A stretch of 64,000 nucleotides of DNA from positions 9,119,242 through 9,183,241 of the forward strand of contig NC_135565.1 of the NCBI RefSeq assembly GCF_964340395.1. The letters run 5' to 3'. A program made the translations under genes and the position numbers. The notes beneath the pieces are model-generated. The model was not told where the DNA came from. It searched no databases and worked only from the letters and a program-made list of their open reading frames with translations. Origin of the DNA: Glandiceps talaboti (taxonomy: Eukaryota > Hemichordata > Enteropneusta > Spengelidae). This document shows, piece by piece, positions 1 to 12,010 of this stretch (the stretch's first letter is position 1; every line of letters begins with the position of its first letter).

Positions 1-575
1 ACGGTAAGTTGGTCAGTGTGATATCGTCTTATACTTAATTTTTATGACAGGAAACGTACACCTCTTTCCAGGCGATAATTTGCACAAATATGCGATTACT
101 CGACTGCTTTCGAAATTTCCTTCATAATTTCCCATAACAATATACTACTGTCTCATTTAGAAAATCTTACTCTGATGATTCGCAGAGTTCACTATCACTG
201 TGGACTAGACTGGGGTCCGAATTTACGGCCGTTGGGGGGAGAAAATGGGGGCATGAACAAAAATGAGAGTTCGAAGGGGGGAGGCATGGGAATTGTAATG
301 GTCTGAAAGGGGGGGGAAGCAAAATATTATGCTCATGATTTGATCCACATTAATTCTCAGGTACAATCGTTAACCGGCAAATGAAAAAAAAAACTCTTGC
401 GACTTCGCCGCACCTTCTAAAACCAATGATTCAATGATTGGTTAGGTGTCGTTCATGCAAATGTATTTGTGTATATGCCTTCCCCTGTCTGTCTGTCTAT
501 CTGTCTCTCTGTCTGAATCTCTCTCTTCCCACAGAGTAAACAGAAAGGGTAGCTAATTTTATCCGACCCACTTGT

Positions 576-1158
576 ATCTATAGGACTCCCTTGAGTAGTA
601 GAGTATATGACTCCCTTGAGTAGTAGAGTATATGACTCCCTCGAGTTGTAGAGTATATGACTCCCTTGAGTAGTAGAGTATATGACTCCCTTGAGTTGTA
701 GAGTATAGGACTCCCTTGAGTAGTAGAGTATATGACTCCCTTGAGTAGTAGAGTATATGACTCCCTTGAGTTGTAGAGTATAGGACTCCCTTGAGTAGTA
801 GAGTATATGACTCCCTTGAGTAGTAGAGTATATGACTCCCTTGAGTAGTAGAGTACAGGACCCCCTTGAGTAGTAGAGTACGGGACTCCCTTGAGTAGTA
901 GACAGTATGACTACCTTGAGTAGTAGAGTATAGGACTCCCTTGAGTAGTAGAGTATAGGACTCCCTTGAGTAGTAGAGTATAGGACTCCCTTGAGTAGTA
1001 GAGTATTGACTCCCTTGAGTAGTAGAGTATAGGACTCCCTTGAGTAGTAGACAGTATGACTACCTTGAGTAGTAGAGTATAGGACTCCCTTGAGTAGTAG
1101 ACAGTATGACTACCTTGAGTTGTAGAGTATAGGACTCCCTTGAGTAGTAGCGTATAGA
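576..1158. repeat. 25-bp minisatellite
   Basis: About 23 tandem copies of a 25-base unit built around gactcccttgagtagtagag. Variants differ at a few positions (tatat or tatag before the core, agtagt or agttgt inside). Between about 895 and 1115 a variant unit beginning with acagtatgactacc recurs at intervals, giving a weak higher-order pattern. It lies inside the segment that copy A has and copy B lacks, so it arrived after or during divergence of the two copies. There is no coding potential. Confidence 0.9.
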
Positions 1159-2520
1159 GAGAGGGGGGGGAACTCCCTCTCCTACATCTATCTGCAGATA
1201 TACCAAGCTAAAATGGATAAATAGCACGCCTAAATGATTGATTCACCACACTTTCCAAAGGAAAGTGATGGACGCAAAAGGTTTGGATAAAATCGGTAAA
1301 GAAACATTGTACTGTCGTCTTTAAGTTTTACTGCAGAAACAATGTGTTAAGAAAGACATTAAATGGTGTATGTTTGAATTTGAAATATCAATTTGCAGTC
1401 AAATATTTGTTAAAAATCCGATTAAGTCCTACTTTGTGCTTTGCAAAATTGTACACTTCATTTATTTACCATACATTTAATTATGAGACAGTCAATAGTA
1501 AAGCGAATGTGTGTATACCAAAATATCTCTTTATCAGATGTTAAAGTGTTGGTAATGTAGCAATACAGTTGTATAATAATGTAATGTAATGTAAAATTGG
1601 GATATTGAAGACAACTTCCAAGTGTTCTATGTATTTCGATAATGTGTATGGTTTGAACTTTTATGCCACTAGCACTAAATGGCTTCCCACATGTTCTTTT
1701 TAAAAAGGGCTTACTGTGGGAAGGGGTGTCCACCTCCCCCACCCTTTCCACTAGCTGTGACGAGGGGGTGCTGTTTCTGCCTAGAATCAAGATTGAAGAG
1801 AAACCCCTGCCAGCTAAGTATCGCCAAGTTAGGTTACAGCTCAATGTGGGATCCTTTTCGGAAAGCACACATATATTTGTTAAGAAATCTCTCATTGTTA
1901 TGTATGGACGCTGAAGTTGATTTCCACTTAATAGTTTAATAGAGTTTACCATACTGCATATCTGAGTCTGGAGTGGAGCACATTGAAATAAAAATGTGAC
2001 CGGGATAGGAGGGCCTACGTACGAAAATAGATGGTTTCATTTCAGGAGGGTGGTGTGACGTTTTTTGAGAGTGCGAAGGGTGTGATTAAACTTGTTTGAC
2101 TAAAATAATTTCTCCCCAGACCCCCCTCCCCTTTTCTAATTCTAACCTCACTTTAGTGGACTTTGGATCAGAGCAGACAACAAAGACTGAACTCCATGGA
2201 TTATGTGTAAACATTAAAACTAGGATGTGTACCAACCGTTCCCGAGGTTGAAGAAACTGAGCGGTCCTTTTGTATATTCACCAAAATAGCCTTAGAAGTA
2301 GAGTTCCTATCGTCACGTGTGATATTAATACAGAGAGAGGCCATATTATGGAGTCACTCCACGCAGTACCGATCCCTGACATTATAACGCCCTAAATTCT
2401 CTGATGTTGGCGGAGAGTCTGAGTGACCGGGGTTATATGAATTCTTGCCAGATAATAACTGAGACAATATTCCAAAATGCCCGGGGAGAGCTCCTTTTTG
2501 TCGGGATTTCAGAAACTTAC

Positions 2521-2664
2521 GTGTTGATGACTTGTTATAGCAGCTCCCTTTCTGAAGATCCCAGCAACAGTTCACCTTTTGACAGGAATCCTGCGCAGGT
2601 AATACTCCATTTTGTCGTATGATGCATAACTCTCTCAGATAAGGTATTATCATGCAGAGGTCAT
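2521..2664 (-). CDS. Trefoil (P-type) domain exon, paralogous receptor gene
   Basis: The exon is 144 bases, phase 1 at both ends, with an acceptor ending tgtacag and the donor GTAAGT. It encodes a cysteine pattern of the trefoil type: C, eight residues, C, thirteen residues, C, four residues, the pair CC followed by WD, then SCY. It follows the signal-peptide exon at 2998-3097, and the joined codon is GAT. It is almost the same as 50811-50954, which is the second exon of the large receptor gene. Any further exons of this copy would lie left of the window or are not recognisable between 1 and 2500. It could instead be a short secreted trefoil protein or a stranded gene fragment. Confidence 0.7.
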
Positions 2665-2997
2665 CTGTACAGACAATTGTAAATAACAACACGTGTTGCA
2701 GTGAGTTGTGAACTGTGGAGTTTCATAGACACTTAGTGGAACGATTTTTATGATTTTGAGTTTTATAAAGTTGTCAATTTTAAAGTGATAATGTTGTTTG
2801 ACCCCCGCTCGTCGCATTTACTTGTTAAAAAAGACATAGTAATCGTTGTGTCACGACAACATAATTTCCATAAACTCTTACAAGAAATTCTTAGATGGTT
2901 GATAAACACATGCCAAGTCAGTATTATTAAAAAGTTGAATCATTCAACTGCCTTACCCATGAGAAATTAAAAAACGTTATGCAGGAAACATACTTAC

Positions 2998-3097
2998 CAT
3001 CATTAGAAGAAACGCCAAACTCCTGACAATCGACGAATGGTGGTGTTAAGAAAAAGACGAAAATTACAATACAAAACAGGTTGAAGTTTGTCTTCAT
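2998..3097 (-). CDS. Signal-peptide exon, paralogous receptor gene
   Basis: The ATG is at 3097 on the minus strand. The first residues are MKTNFNLFCIVIFVFFL, a typical hydrophobic signal peptide, with likely cleavage near VDCQ. The exon ends after one base of a codon at a strong GTAAGTATG donor. It is exactly 100 bases, like its copy at 51314-51413. The reading frame is open 27 bases further upstream, but the ATG at 3097 matches the duplicate and puts the hydrophobic core at the N terminus. It is probably the first coding exon of a second receptor gene whose remaining exons lie left of position 1. Confidence 0.7.
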
Positions 3098-3206
3098 TTC
3101 GTCTTTTCTTAACCTAATAGCCATGACCAGTAGGTTGCTTGTCTGGTCATCAAACTAACAAACAGAAAACCACACTCTTTTCAATCTTCTTGAGACATCT
3201 GGAGCT

Positions 3207-3222
3207 TTTTAAATATAGCTAT
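3207..3222 (-). promoter_or_regulatory. Possible TATA box of the paralogous gene
   Basis: On the minus strand this reads GCTATATTTAAAAAGC, about 110-125 bases before the start codon at 3097. The sequence around it is conserved in copy B, but there the core is changed to CTATTTTCAAAAAGC, so the motif is not shared intact. No transcript evidence is available. Confidence 0.3.
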
Positions 3223-3479
3223 ATTTTCTCTTAGGCGATGATATCGCTCACAATGGACAGTAAACAACTGTTTATGTAAAATGTTCCTGTCCAGCAAATC
3301 TACATGTTTATTATCTATTATGTAAAATGGTGTAAGGAGGGTGGTATGTCAAGCTCTTCAGGCTAAAAGTATAGTTCTTATTTTAGCTATAGTATTTTAT
3401 ATTTTGGGAGATACAAACTAAATTAAACCGTTTATGTGTAGTTTTTCGATGGAATCCAAACTTTTATTAATTGTCATTT

Positions 3480-5150
3480 ATTTGAGATTATTGGGTTTTT
3501 TTCCGTCAAACTATAAATATTTAAGGATTATATGTAAGTTAAAGTCAAGACACACACACACGTGTTGATATTTTTTTTCAAAATATTTTTCAAATATATT
3601 CGAAAATGATTAATATCGGATTGTGGTAAAACAAAGTATGTCTTCGGACCACTCGATTGCCATAGCAGGGGTGTGGAGTATCTCAAATGACTGACTTCCG
3701 GTAGGCCTAACACGTTGGTGTGGACATTTGATTTCAATACATACGAATACATAGAATGGTGCTCCTACTGGCAGACGATAAACCTTTCTCTTTTCTAAGT
3801 GTTCTTAGTCCAACCCTTCAACTAAAAGCGTTGAACGTTCAATCTACGATTTGTCTTATTCTGTGCCAGTCAACAGAGGGGAAATGGCGGAAGTCAGGGC
3901 CCGGTAAATTTCTCCGGGGTCGATGGATTTCTTTCCATCGGGCCAGCAAAAAGACTCTCGGGCATCTGACCTCCTTCCTGTGAAAACAGGACGATCCCTA
4001 TCATTGACTTTGAACTAACTCTCTTATATGGAGCGCAGATGGGGGATGGGGGTGGTTATGACAGTGCATAGACCCAGGTGTGTGTTGAGACATATTACAA
4101 ACATATTTCATTAGGGTAAATATAACGTTGATACTCTGTAGGAGTAAATGAGTACAAAAAATATTGAATCTTCGACTAGTTTTACATCTCATTGGGCTTA
4201 AAATTTCCAAGAATCTTGAATCGATTTAAATATGTCCATACAGTTAAAGTTTACATTTAAAGAGGTACATACTACGAGTGGTACAAGCTGTAGTATAAAC
4301 TTTTCATGCAAGCTAACATATCAAAATGAACCTTTATGGGGGGAGGAGGGGGCTTTATTTAATTATTCGGGCGTACTGTAAGTATTTATGCATGCATTCT
4401 ACGGTATTGTAATTGTCCCCTAGTATTGTTAGAACAATTGCATGTATGGTAAGGATCCCCCCCCCCCCGCATCATCCAATCATTCATCAGAATGAGTTGA
4501 CAACTTTAAGTTAAGTGATGATAACATAATATTCAGTAAAATAGACTACTGCGAGGGCCTACTCTGATAGAGTAGCCAGAAAAAAGCTCCAAAAATTTCA
4601 ACTTAAGCTTGGACCCTTTAAAACAGAGTTAGCTGTTCTAAGCAACAAAATATATACATACATTACCTGAAATGCTATGGTCAGCCTAGAGATTGCAGTC
4701 AAAAGTATGCTATGGCTTCTCCCATCCCCCGGTCGGAGATAATGACCAGTCTTTAAATGCAGTGGCTTTTGCTTGTGCGCAGTCACGGTCTGTTGACTTG
4801 AGTTAAATACGACAAATAGTAGATTAAACATTTATCGCAATGAGTTGAACGGTTGGACCTTTGGGTTGGATAAAGAGCACTTAAAACACAATATGTATTC
4901 GTATGTATTGAAATGAAATGTCCACGCGACTGTACAGCGACCAACGTATTAGGCCTACCGGAAGTCAGCCATTTCAGTTACTCCACACCCCTGCTATGGT
5001 CCGAAGATGTCAAATTTTTTTTACCACGATCCGTTACTAATTATTTCCGAAAAAAAAATTAAGGAATAAAATATCTCTTTCACTTTAAATTATATGTAAA
5101 TGTAAATATTTCTCGTTTGAGGAAAAATAAAACAACAATCTCAAATAAAT
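3480..5150. repeat. Long inverted repeat with 1.1-kb spacer
   Basis: The left arm, about 3480-3752, is the reverse complement of the right arm, about 4890-5150. Shared anchors include ggcctaccggaagtcag, actccacacccctgctatgg and catttatttgagatt. The arms are roughly 80-85 percent alike with small indels. The 1.1-kb spacer has no recognisable gene. A foldback or degraded terminal-inverted-repeat transposon is the likely origin. Confidence 0.75.
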
Positions 5151-5937
5151 GAAACATTGTTTGAATTAAATAATGTTAACATGGAATACAAGTGTGGATA
5201 CCATTGAAAAACTCAAAATAGATGTTGAAAATTACTTTGTAACTGCAAAATATACAAAATAATACAGCCAGGATACTTTTGGCCTGAACGGCTAACCATA
5301 CGGTGGCAAGAGGGTTTACTAGTGATTGACAAATAGTTATATAATACCTTAACTTAAAAAGTATTAACTTTGCAGTTATCACTATACAAATGTCTGAAAT
5401 GGAGGTAAAAAAATAGTGACTTTGGAATGACGTATATATGCAAAATACTGCATTTACTGTATGGAAAAATCGTTTATGATTTCATGAAAATAGGAACCAC
5501 CAAATCTCTATAATTATCTTAAGGGGAATTCGATTTTTTGTGAAACTGTTACGAGACGTTGTTCTTGTTTTTAATGTACAGAATGTATATATTGTTTATT
5601 ATGAAAAATTCAGGAATGTTAACAACGCGGACGCATGCACACACCACTATACGAAAAGTCATATTTGACCGAGGGTAAACCTTTGGCAGAGAATGTGTAA
5701 ATATGGTGAGTATGAGACGAAGTCCACCTTTGACTTAATTTATCTACGGTGATCTCTCCCCTCGGCCTGGTAGGTTGCAGACTAGACAGTCAAAAGTGGT
5801 ACTGCGTCTCGTACTACCCCTGGACAGAGATGGGAGTTAGGTGGGTCACAGGTAGGGTAATGGTTGGGTATAGGTTGGGAAATTAGACTTTTCGTGCAAT
5901 GCATCACACCTGAATTGTGGTATATTGTAAACATACA

Positions 5938-6530
5938 GCCAAATTACCCATTTGGATGGAGTGCTGTTGTTGTTATGCCATGTGGATAGGACAAAGAGTA
6001 TACAAAAAATCTATAATTTCGCACTTTCATCAACAAATCTCGCAGTTGGAGTGAACATCTGTTCCCTAATTCTGTTAACTAGTTAGGACTGTAACGAAAT
6101 ACTGTGACAACAAAGGGCGGGCGGTAATCTTCAAAGGGAAATTTATAGGCTGGGCGTAAATATGCACAGGATTAAATTAACAGAACAAATGAAGAAAATC
6201 TAAAACAAAAATTGAAGTGCGTCAAATACAGCCCTGCATATTTTTGGATTTAAGTATATGGAGTACGAGTGACAGTTTTAGGTGATTTGGCAGAATATAT
6301 ATTTTATATATATATACAATTGGAAAACTGTCTACTTTTGTTTCAATTGACCTGGCTGACACATAGTTGCTGTGTGTATTATTACACACAGCGATATACA
6401 TATGGTATGCAAATCTGAGATACATGCTAGGTGAAGCTTATATTTCACAACAGAAGACAGAAAGTACCACGTTTTCAAAACTGCTATTTTCATAAGATAA
6501 TTTTGGTATCCTATCCAGTAAGAATACACA
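5938..6530. repeat. Dispersed ~600-bp repeat, copy 1
   Basis: Starts near tacccatttggatg and ends near the sequence agtaagaatacacag. It shares long matches with 9418-10035 and 53327-53965, for example ccatgtggataggacaaa and acagccctgcat. All three copies lie in the same orientation, include a short TA run after tttggcagaatatata, and encode nothing. Copy 1 abuts the LINE at about 6590. Confidence 0.8.
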
Positions 6531-6591
6531 GTTTACATATTCCATTGTATAAACTCTCGGTTGGGATGAAATAAACGTATCAAATCACAAA

Positions 6592-8950
6592 TGTGAGTGT
6601 TCTACAAAGACAAACAAAAAAGCAATCTTATGGAAAATTGCAACGATCCTGTAAAGTTTTGGGATGTAATTAAAAAAAGTTCGCGGGAGTCTGTTGTGGG
6701 GTATAAATCGAACATACCGCCTTTGGAATGGTTTGACTATTTTAGAAAGTTATTGAATCCAAATGAAGACACTTGTGATATAGATTTTCGTTTACGTATT
6801 CACAGTGATCTTGAACAGCACGATAATTCATGCATCGAATGTAACAACGATATGTTCAATGATGTAAATGCTGACATAACAATTAAGGAAATTCATGAAG
6901 CCATTAGTAATTATCCAAAAAATAAAGCTCCTGGTCCAGATGGTATTATGTGTGAACTACTTAAAAGCGCTTTACAGATACTCGTTCCACGTTTGCAACT
7001 TTTATTTAACAGTATTCTGAGCACTGGTAATTTTCCGACTGAGAGGGGTAAGGGGATCATTTGTCCGTTGTTTAAAAAAGGCAAAAGGGACAGTGTAAAC
7101 AATTATCGTGGTATTTCATTATTGTCTGTTGTCAGTAAAATATTCACAAAAAATATTAAATGAACGTTTAGCAAATTGGGCAAAGGAAAACAACATTTTA
7201 GTTGAGGCACAAGCAGGCTTCAGAAAAGGCTACTCCACAATAATTTATTTACTTTGCAACCTCTTGTATGTAAACAATTATCCCGTCGAGGTGGTCGTAT
7301 GTATTGCATATTTATTGATTTTTCTAAAGCTTTTGACAGGGTCAATCATACGTCTTTGTGGCACAGGCTGATAAGTTATGGTTTACATGGTAATGTTCTG
7401 ACAGTGTTACGTTCAATGTACTCGAAACTTCAATCATGTGTTCGTTGTAGTGATGGTATAACAGAATATTTCAACTGTATTTTTGGTACAAGACAGGGGT
7501 GTATGTTAAGTCCCCTTTTATTTGCCATGTTTATTAATGAGTCGGCGAGTTGTATGAATGACAACGCAGCTGGTGACATTTATGTGAAGACTTCCCATCA
7601 GTTGGCATTTTAATGTATGCTGACGATGTGGCAGATGTAGCAGTTTTACCAATATGGTTACAACGTAAAATAACTAAGCTAGCAACATTCTGTAAACGTT
7701 GGGCAATGGAAATTAATTTAGATAAAACAAAGATTATAGTATTCAGAAACACAGTGAAAAATGGTTTCATGGTGGAACAGATGTGAATTCTGTCACCTAT
7801 TATAACTACCTAGGTTTGTTAATTTCCTCAAGGTTGTCATGGTTACCTGCAAAAAAGAATTTGGCACTGAAAGGTAACAAAGCCTTGTTTCAAATACAAG
7901 CCATTATCAGAAAGTTAGGGGGTATGTCGTTATCAAATGCATTTAAATTATTTGATTCCATTATCGTTCCTACGATTTGTTATGGTAGTGAAATATGGGG
8001 TTTCGAGTATGCTGAACAAACTGAAAGAGTACAATATAAGTTTTGTCGATTTTTGTTGGGTGTAAATAGTAATGTGAATACTGTTGCTCTTCTCAGTGAA
8101 TGTGGAAGATTTTCTTTGTGTCATGTATATTTTAAACGTTGTGTATCTTACTGGTTAAAATTACTTTGCATGGACGACAAAAGGTACCCGAAAGCAGCAT
8201 ATCAAATGTTGAAAAAGCTAGATGAAGCAGGTAGATAAACATGGGCAACATACGTTAAAATTTTACTGATGAAATATGGTTTTGGTATTGTTTGGTTAGA
8301 GCAGCAGGTTGGCAATGAAGTGTTTTTATAATTATTTACACAAAGAGTGAAAGATTGTTGTTTTCAGGAATGGTCTTCCGAAATTCGGGAATCAGCTAGA
8401 TTACGTACGTACAGAGGATTTAAATCTGCTCTCGAACCAGAACAGTATTTATCATCTATAACGGTTATGATATACAAACGTGCATTAGCTCGATTCCGTT
8501 GTTCTTGCCAAAATCTAAGAGTGGAATCGGGAAGACACGAAAATGTTCTTTTAACTGATCGATGCTTCCCTTTTTGTGTACTTGACGTTTCTGTTATAGA
8601 AGATGAATACCACTTTTTGATGTCATATCCATTATAGGCTGCTGACAGAGCCGTACACATTCCCAAGTATTATTATACTTTCCCATCCAGGGAAAAGTTT
8701 AATCATCTTCTTTCAAATGCAAAATCCAAGCTTAATTTTCAGTTGGCTATTTTCATATTTAAACACGAACACGAGAGAGGTTTTTGAAGGAAGTCTAGAT
8801 TTTTGTATCATTAATATCGTTTCATGGCATATGTGTAGTTGGATAACTTTAACTATATGTTGACCAATCCAGTGTGTTTCACCTGTGTATGTAATTTTTG
8901 TATGATGGGCCGTGGCCCTTTACCGAAATAAAATTATTATTATTATCATA
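6592..8950 (+). pseudogene. Decayed non-LTR retrotransposon (LINE) reverse transcriptase
   Basis: Successive frames encode reverse-transcriptase blocks in the right order: KNKAPGPDGI near 6915, FIDFSKAFDRVNH near 7310, GTRQGCMLSPLLF near 7485, YADDVAD near 7617, then the thumb region with YNYLGL near 7800. The C-terminal region that follows keeps conserved Cys, Trp and His residues, with EDEYHFL near 8605. The frame changes near 7150-7250, 7612-7620 and 7780, and there are stops near 8237, so it cannot make a protein. The 3' end is an A/T tail with attattattat near 8930-8950. The 5' part with the endonuclease is missing. It resembles CR1/L2-type elements, but the clade was not resolved. Confidence 0.85.
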
Positions 8951-9271
8951 GTGTTTTTTACGTTTCATTTTAAAAACCTAAATCAAACATCGATGGCAAG
9001 TTAATTTTGATTTGAACAATTTCCCAACTACACACCCACCAAACATTGATGGCAATCGATGCATCGGTTTTGACTTTAAATTGTTTACACACACGCGCAA
9101 CACAGGCAGTTAGTTACATTTTAGACCGAATTTGCATTTTACTAAAAAAAACTAAGAATGTTCAGACCAATCTACCCAGATGAGTACGCATGCGCCGCAA
9201 GTTTGAACGTTGCGTTGGTGAAATTTTCTCTCATGCACTGAGAATTTCCAGTAATTTTCCATCCATCTTGA

Positions 9272-9460
9272 TTGAACATGCCGGCTAAAAAATCTTCTCA
9301 GAACAAGCCTACCAAAGCTGGAATGTCAACGCGTGCTCAAAAGTCATCTACGAGCAGTGGTGTCTCCCCTGAGACGGCAATCTTGGCGGCCATTCATCAT
9401 ATCAACGGTCGCCTGGACCCATTCGGATACAGCGCTGTGGTTGTTATGCCATGTGGATAG
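9272..9460 (+). pseudogene. Short ORF truncated by the dispersed repeat
   Basis: The open frame starts MPAKKSSQNKPTKAG and continues with a serine/threonine-rich stretch and ILAAIHHINGRLD, after which it runs into dispersed repeat copy 2 at about 9415. The N-terminal style (basic, Ser/Thr-rich, then a helical segment) is like ORF1 proteins of LINE elements, which is only a guess. It is not an intact gene. Confidence 0.35.
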
Positions 9461-10035
9461 GACAAAGAGTATACAAAAAATCGATAATTTCGACTGAAAT
9501 CATACTTTCATCAACAAACCTGGCAGTTAGAGTGAACATCTGTTGCATAATTGTATTAACTAGTTAGAACAGTAACCAAATACTGTTACAACAAAGGGCA
9601 GGCGGTAATCTTCAAAGGGAAACTTATAGGCTGGGGCGTAAAAATGCATAGGATTAAATTAACAGAACAAATGAAGAAAATCGAAAACAAAAAATTGAAA
9701 TGCGTAAAATACAGCCCTGCATTTTTGGGGTTTGAAATAAATATGAGGTACGAGTGACACTTTCAGCTGATTTGGCAGAATATATATTATATATATACAA
9801 TTGGAAAAATGTATAAACAGTCACTACTTTTGTTTCAATTGACCTCATGGACATATAGTAGCTGAGTGTATTATTACACACAGCGATATACACATGGTAT
9901 GCAAATCTGAGATACATGCTAAATAGGTGAAGCTTATATTACCCATGGACAATACAAGACAGAAAGTACCACGTTTTCAAAATTACTATTTTTATAAGAT
10001 ACTTTTAAATTTTGGTATCTTATCGAGGAAGAAAG
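9418..10035. repeat. Dispersed ~600-bp repeat, copy 2
   Basis: Homologous to 5938-6530 and 53327-53965, at close to 88 percent to copy 1 by eye. It lies just beyond the LINE, so copies 1 and 2 flank it in direct orientation. Their divergence argues against them being the two LTRs of one recent insertion. Confidence 0.8.
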
Positions 10036-10405
10036 TAGTTCATTTTCGTACTTCGGACGAGGTAATTAGCGTATTTTAAGCTAGTTAGCACATTTGCGAG
10101 TATGGACGAGTAATGAATATTCATGATTTGGATACGGTGGTGGCTTATAAATATCCATACACGTAATTAGCATAGTTGGAGGAATTAGCATATTTGCCAG
10201 CATGGACGAATAGTGAATATTCATGATACGGATACGGATATATATTTTTCAAGTTTTAGTTGAGTTTCGACATGAACTTTCAAAAGATATATGTCTTCGC
10301 CTGTAAGTCATTTCGATATGATTTTTCACGTTAAACTGTATTCAAACATATGTAAAGATATGTAGAGGTATTCAAATCAATGTAAGGGAAAGTGCATAAA
10401 AGTCA

Positions 10406-10648
10406 TTGGCCAAAGCTAGGGTTTTTGACTTTACACTATATATTTCCAGAGGAATAGACCGCTTTGTAGAGAGTTGTACCTCAACAGAATGTTTTCTTAT
10501 AGGGGATTTCTACCAGGCTTTGAACAATTTACGGCTGAAGGGGAGACGATGGAGCCCCGAGGTGCTGGAGGTACACGACCAAGTCACCTACCAAATGAGC
10601 GAGCTAGTCTGGAAAGTTTGTCTGCGGTACATCGTGGCAGGGTCGTAA
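10406..10648 (+). pseudogene. Unrecognised fragment beside Polinton remnants
   Basis: An 80-codon open frame, hydrophilic, with no domain I can name. It sits 130 bases before the PC4-like fragment in the same orientation. It could be part of the same degraded Polinton element, but nothing in the residues proves that. Confidence 0.25.
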
Positions 10649-10781
10649 AAATATACACATTCGTCAATTTTTACACGGGATGCTGACACGACAAGGTTTG
10701 GTACTGAATATAGTGCACTGGGCGACACCGAAATTGTTCGCTTGGAAGATAGATGTAGCAATTTGTCAAGATGAATAGAGT

Positions 10782-11183
10782 TTGGTCAAGAAACCATGCT
10801 TTCCGATAGATGAGACAGAGGGAAAATACATGAGTGTATTGCCATTTGAAGGTTCGCTTCGAGTCCATTTTAGAGTGTATGAAAGAGGGTATCCAACGCA
10901 GAAAGGATTGGCTTTATTTGTATCAGAGTTGAAAACAATGAAATCCCACTTTGAAAATATTGATGACGCAATAAAAGAGGTTTACGAGACATTACATAAA
11001 CTATCGCCACCGCCGGTCCCACAACTTCTAGAAGAAACGGGAAGTCGGTGTTATTCAAGAATCGATAGTAAAACTATGTGTTTGATAAGACCGTCCATGT
11101 TTTCGAAGCCCTACAATGGAGGTGCCATATCACCGATCTCTGCAAATAAACATTCGACTGCCTATGTAGTAAAATCTTGTTAA
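10782..11183 (+). pseudogene. PC4-like DNA-binding protein fragment, Polinton-associated
   Basis: The open frame has a segment VHFRVYERGY followed by QKGLALFVSELKTMK and IDDAIKEV. This matches the layout of the PC4 single-stranded-DNA-binding fold (beta strands with an RxY motif, KGI(S/A)L, then the helix with hDDAh). PC4-like genes occur in some Polinton/Maverick elements. The element here is a broken old copy. The call rests on a short match. Confidence 0.4.
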
Positions 11184-11538
11184 TACTGATAGATGGCGAT
11201 GTAACGAGACATCTACACCCAAGAGCAGCCCTAACAATAGTATGGAAACTTCTGCCGCTGAAGAAAGTTACTCATGTAAACAAAAACATATTTTTATTCA
11301 ATGTTTAAAAACGAATTCGAAAATAAAGAATTGTTTTAGTTATCCATTTGTTCCGAGTGTGTATGTATGTGTATGCTGACGTATCAGTTTGTGAAACGGT
11401 AACTTGGGTTTTATTATTCCAATACATGGTGGTATGTGGTGTGAAGACTTTATACCCGCTCAGTTTTCATGTCTTTTCCTTTAGTTAGATATATGTGAGC
11501 CTGATTTGGTGGTGACATAATACTTATTTCTACAGTTA

Positions 11539-11763
11539 TTGATGGCAGTGAACAACTACCTGCGAGAAATATACGAAAATCCTTCGTCAACGGGTGCTTA
11601 TGCTGGTGTAAATAGACTTTACGATGCCGTTAAAGAAGAGGGAATGCATGAAATTTCGAAGAGAAAGATAAGGGAATGGTTATCTACACGAGATGGTTAT
11701 GGTGTTCTTAAACCTGCCAGGCAGAGAGTTGTTTTGTCAGGGAATTCAACCTACATGACATAG
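11539..11763 (+). pseudogene. Polinton/Maverick-type integrase N-terminal fragment
   Basis: The frame encodes an N-terminal helix-turn-helix-like segment: a YLREIYENP start, then GVNRLYDAVKEEG, ISKRKIREWL and a short basic stretch ending in KPARQR. This is characteristic of the integrases of Polinton/Maverick elements (annotated in databases as F54H12.3-like). The catalytic core that should follow is interrupted by stops and frameshifts within the next 200 bases. Only a remnant is present. Confidence 0.6.
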
Positions 11764-12010
11764 AAGTTATATCGAAAACTTGTTAAATTATTCCGCTGAA
11801 GCGAAATCTTCACATCTCACGGGATCCCTGTACTACAAAGATACAGAGAATTTTGACTAGGCCAATCCACTCGCTGAGTGAAATATAAACTATGGTCTAA
11901 AGAAACGTCATGCTTTTACTAAGGGAAGTAAAACGGTCGATTTGTTTGGACCTGTTCATAGTGATATATTTTTCCAAAAGTGATATCTCCTCAGTATTAT
12001 TGAATTAAAG

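Larger units (their letters stand above)
1..6545. repeat. Segmental duplication, copy A
   Basis: This block is colinear with 50271-53990. Matching landmarks in order are the left-edge sequence (1-225 against 50271-50505), the signal-peptide and trefoil exons, the region upstream of their start codon, a unique stretch (5309-5510 against 51810-52060) and the dispersed repeat at the right edge. Copy A carries extra DNA at about 226-2155, which includes a minisatellite. Copy B carries different extra DNA at about 52060-53170. Identity looks like 80-90 percent in the shared parts, judged by eye. The copies lie in the same orientation, about 50 kb apart. Confidence 0.85.

Noticed and set aside
1663-1939. 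Overlapping small plus-strand ORFs
   Set aside because: They lie in the insertion of duplication copy A, show no motif, and the two frames overlap without preference.
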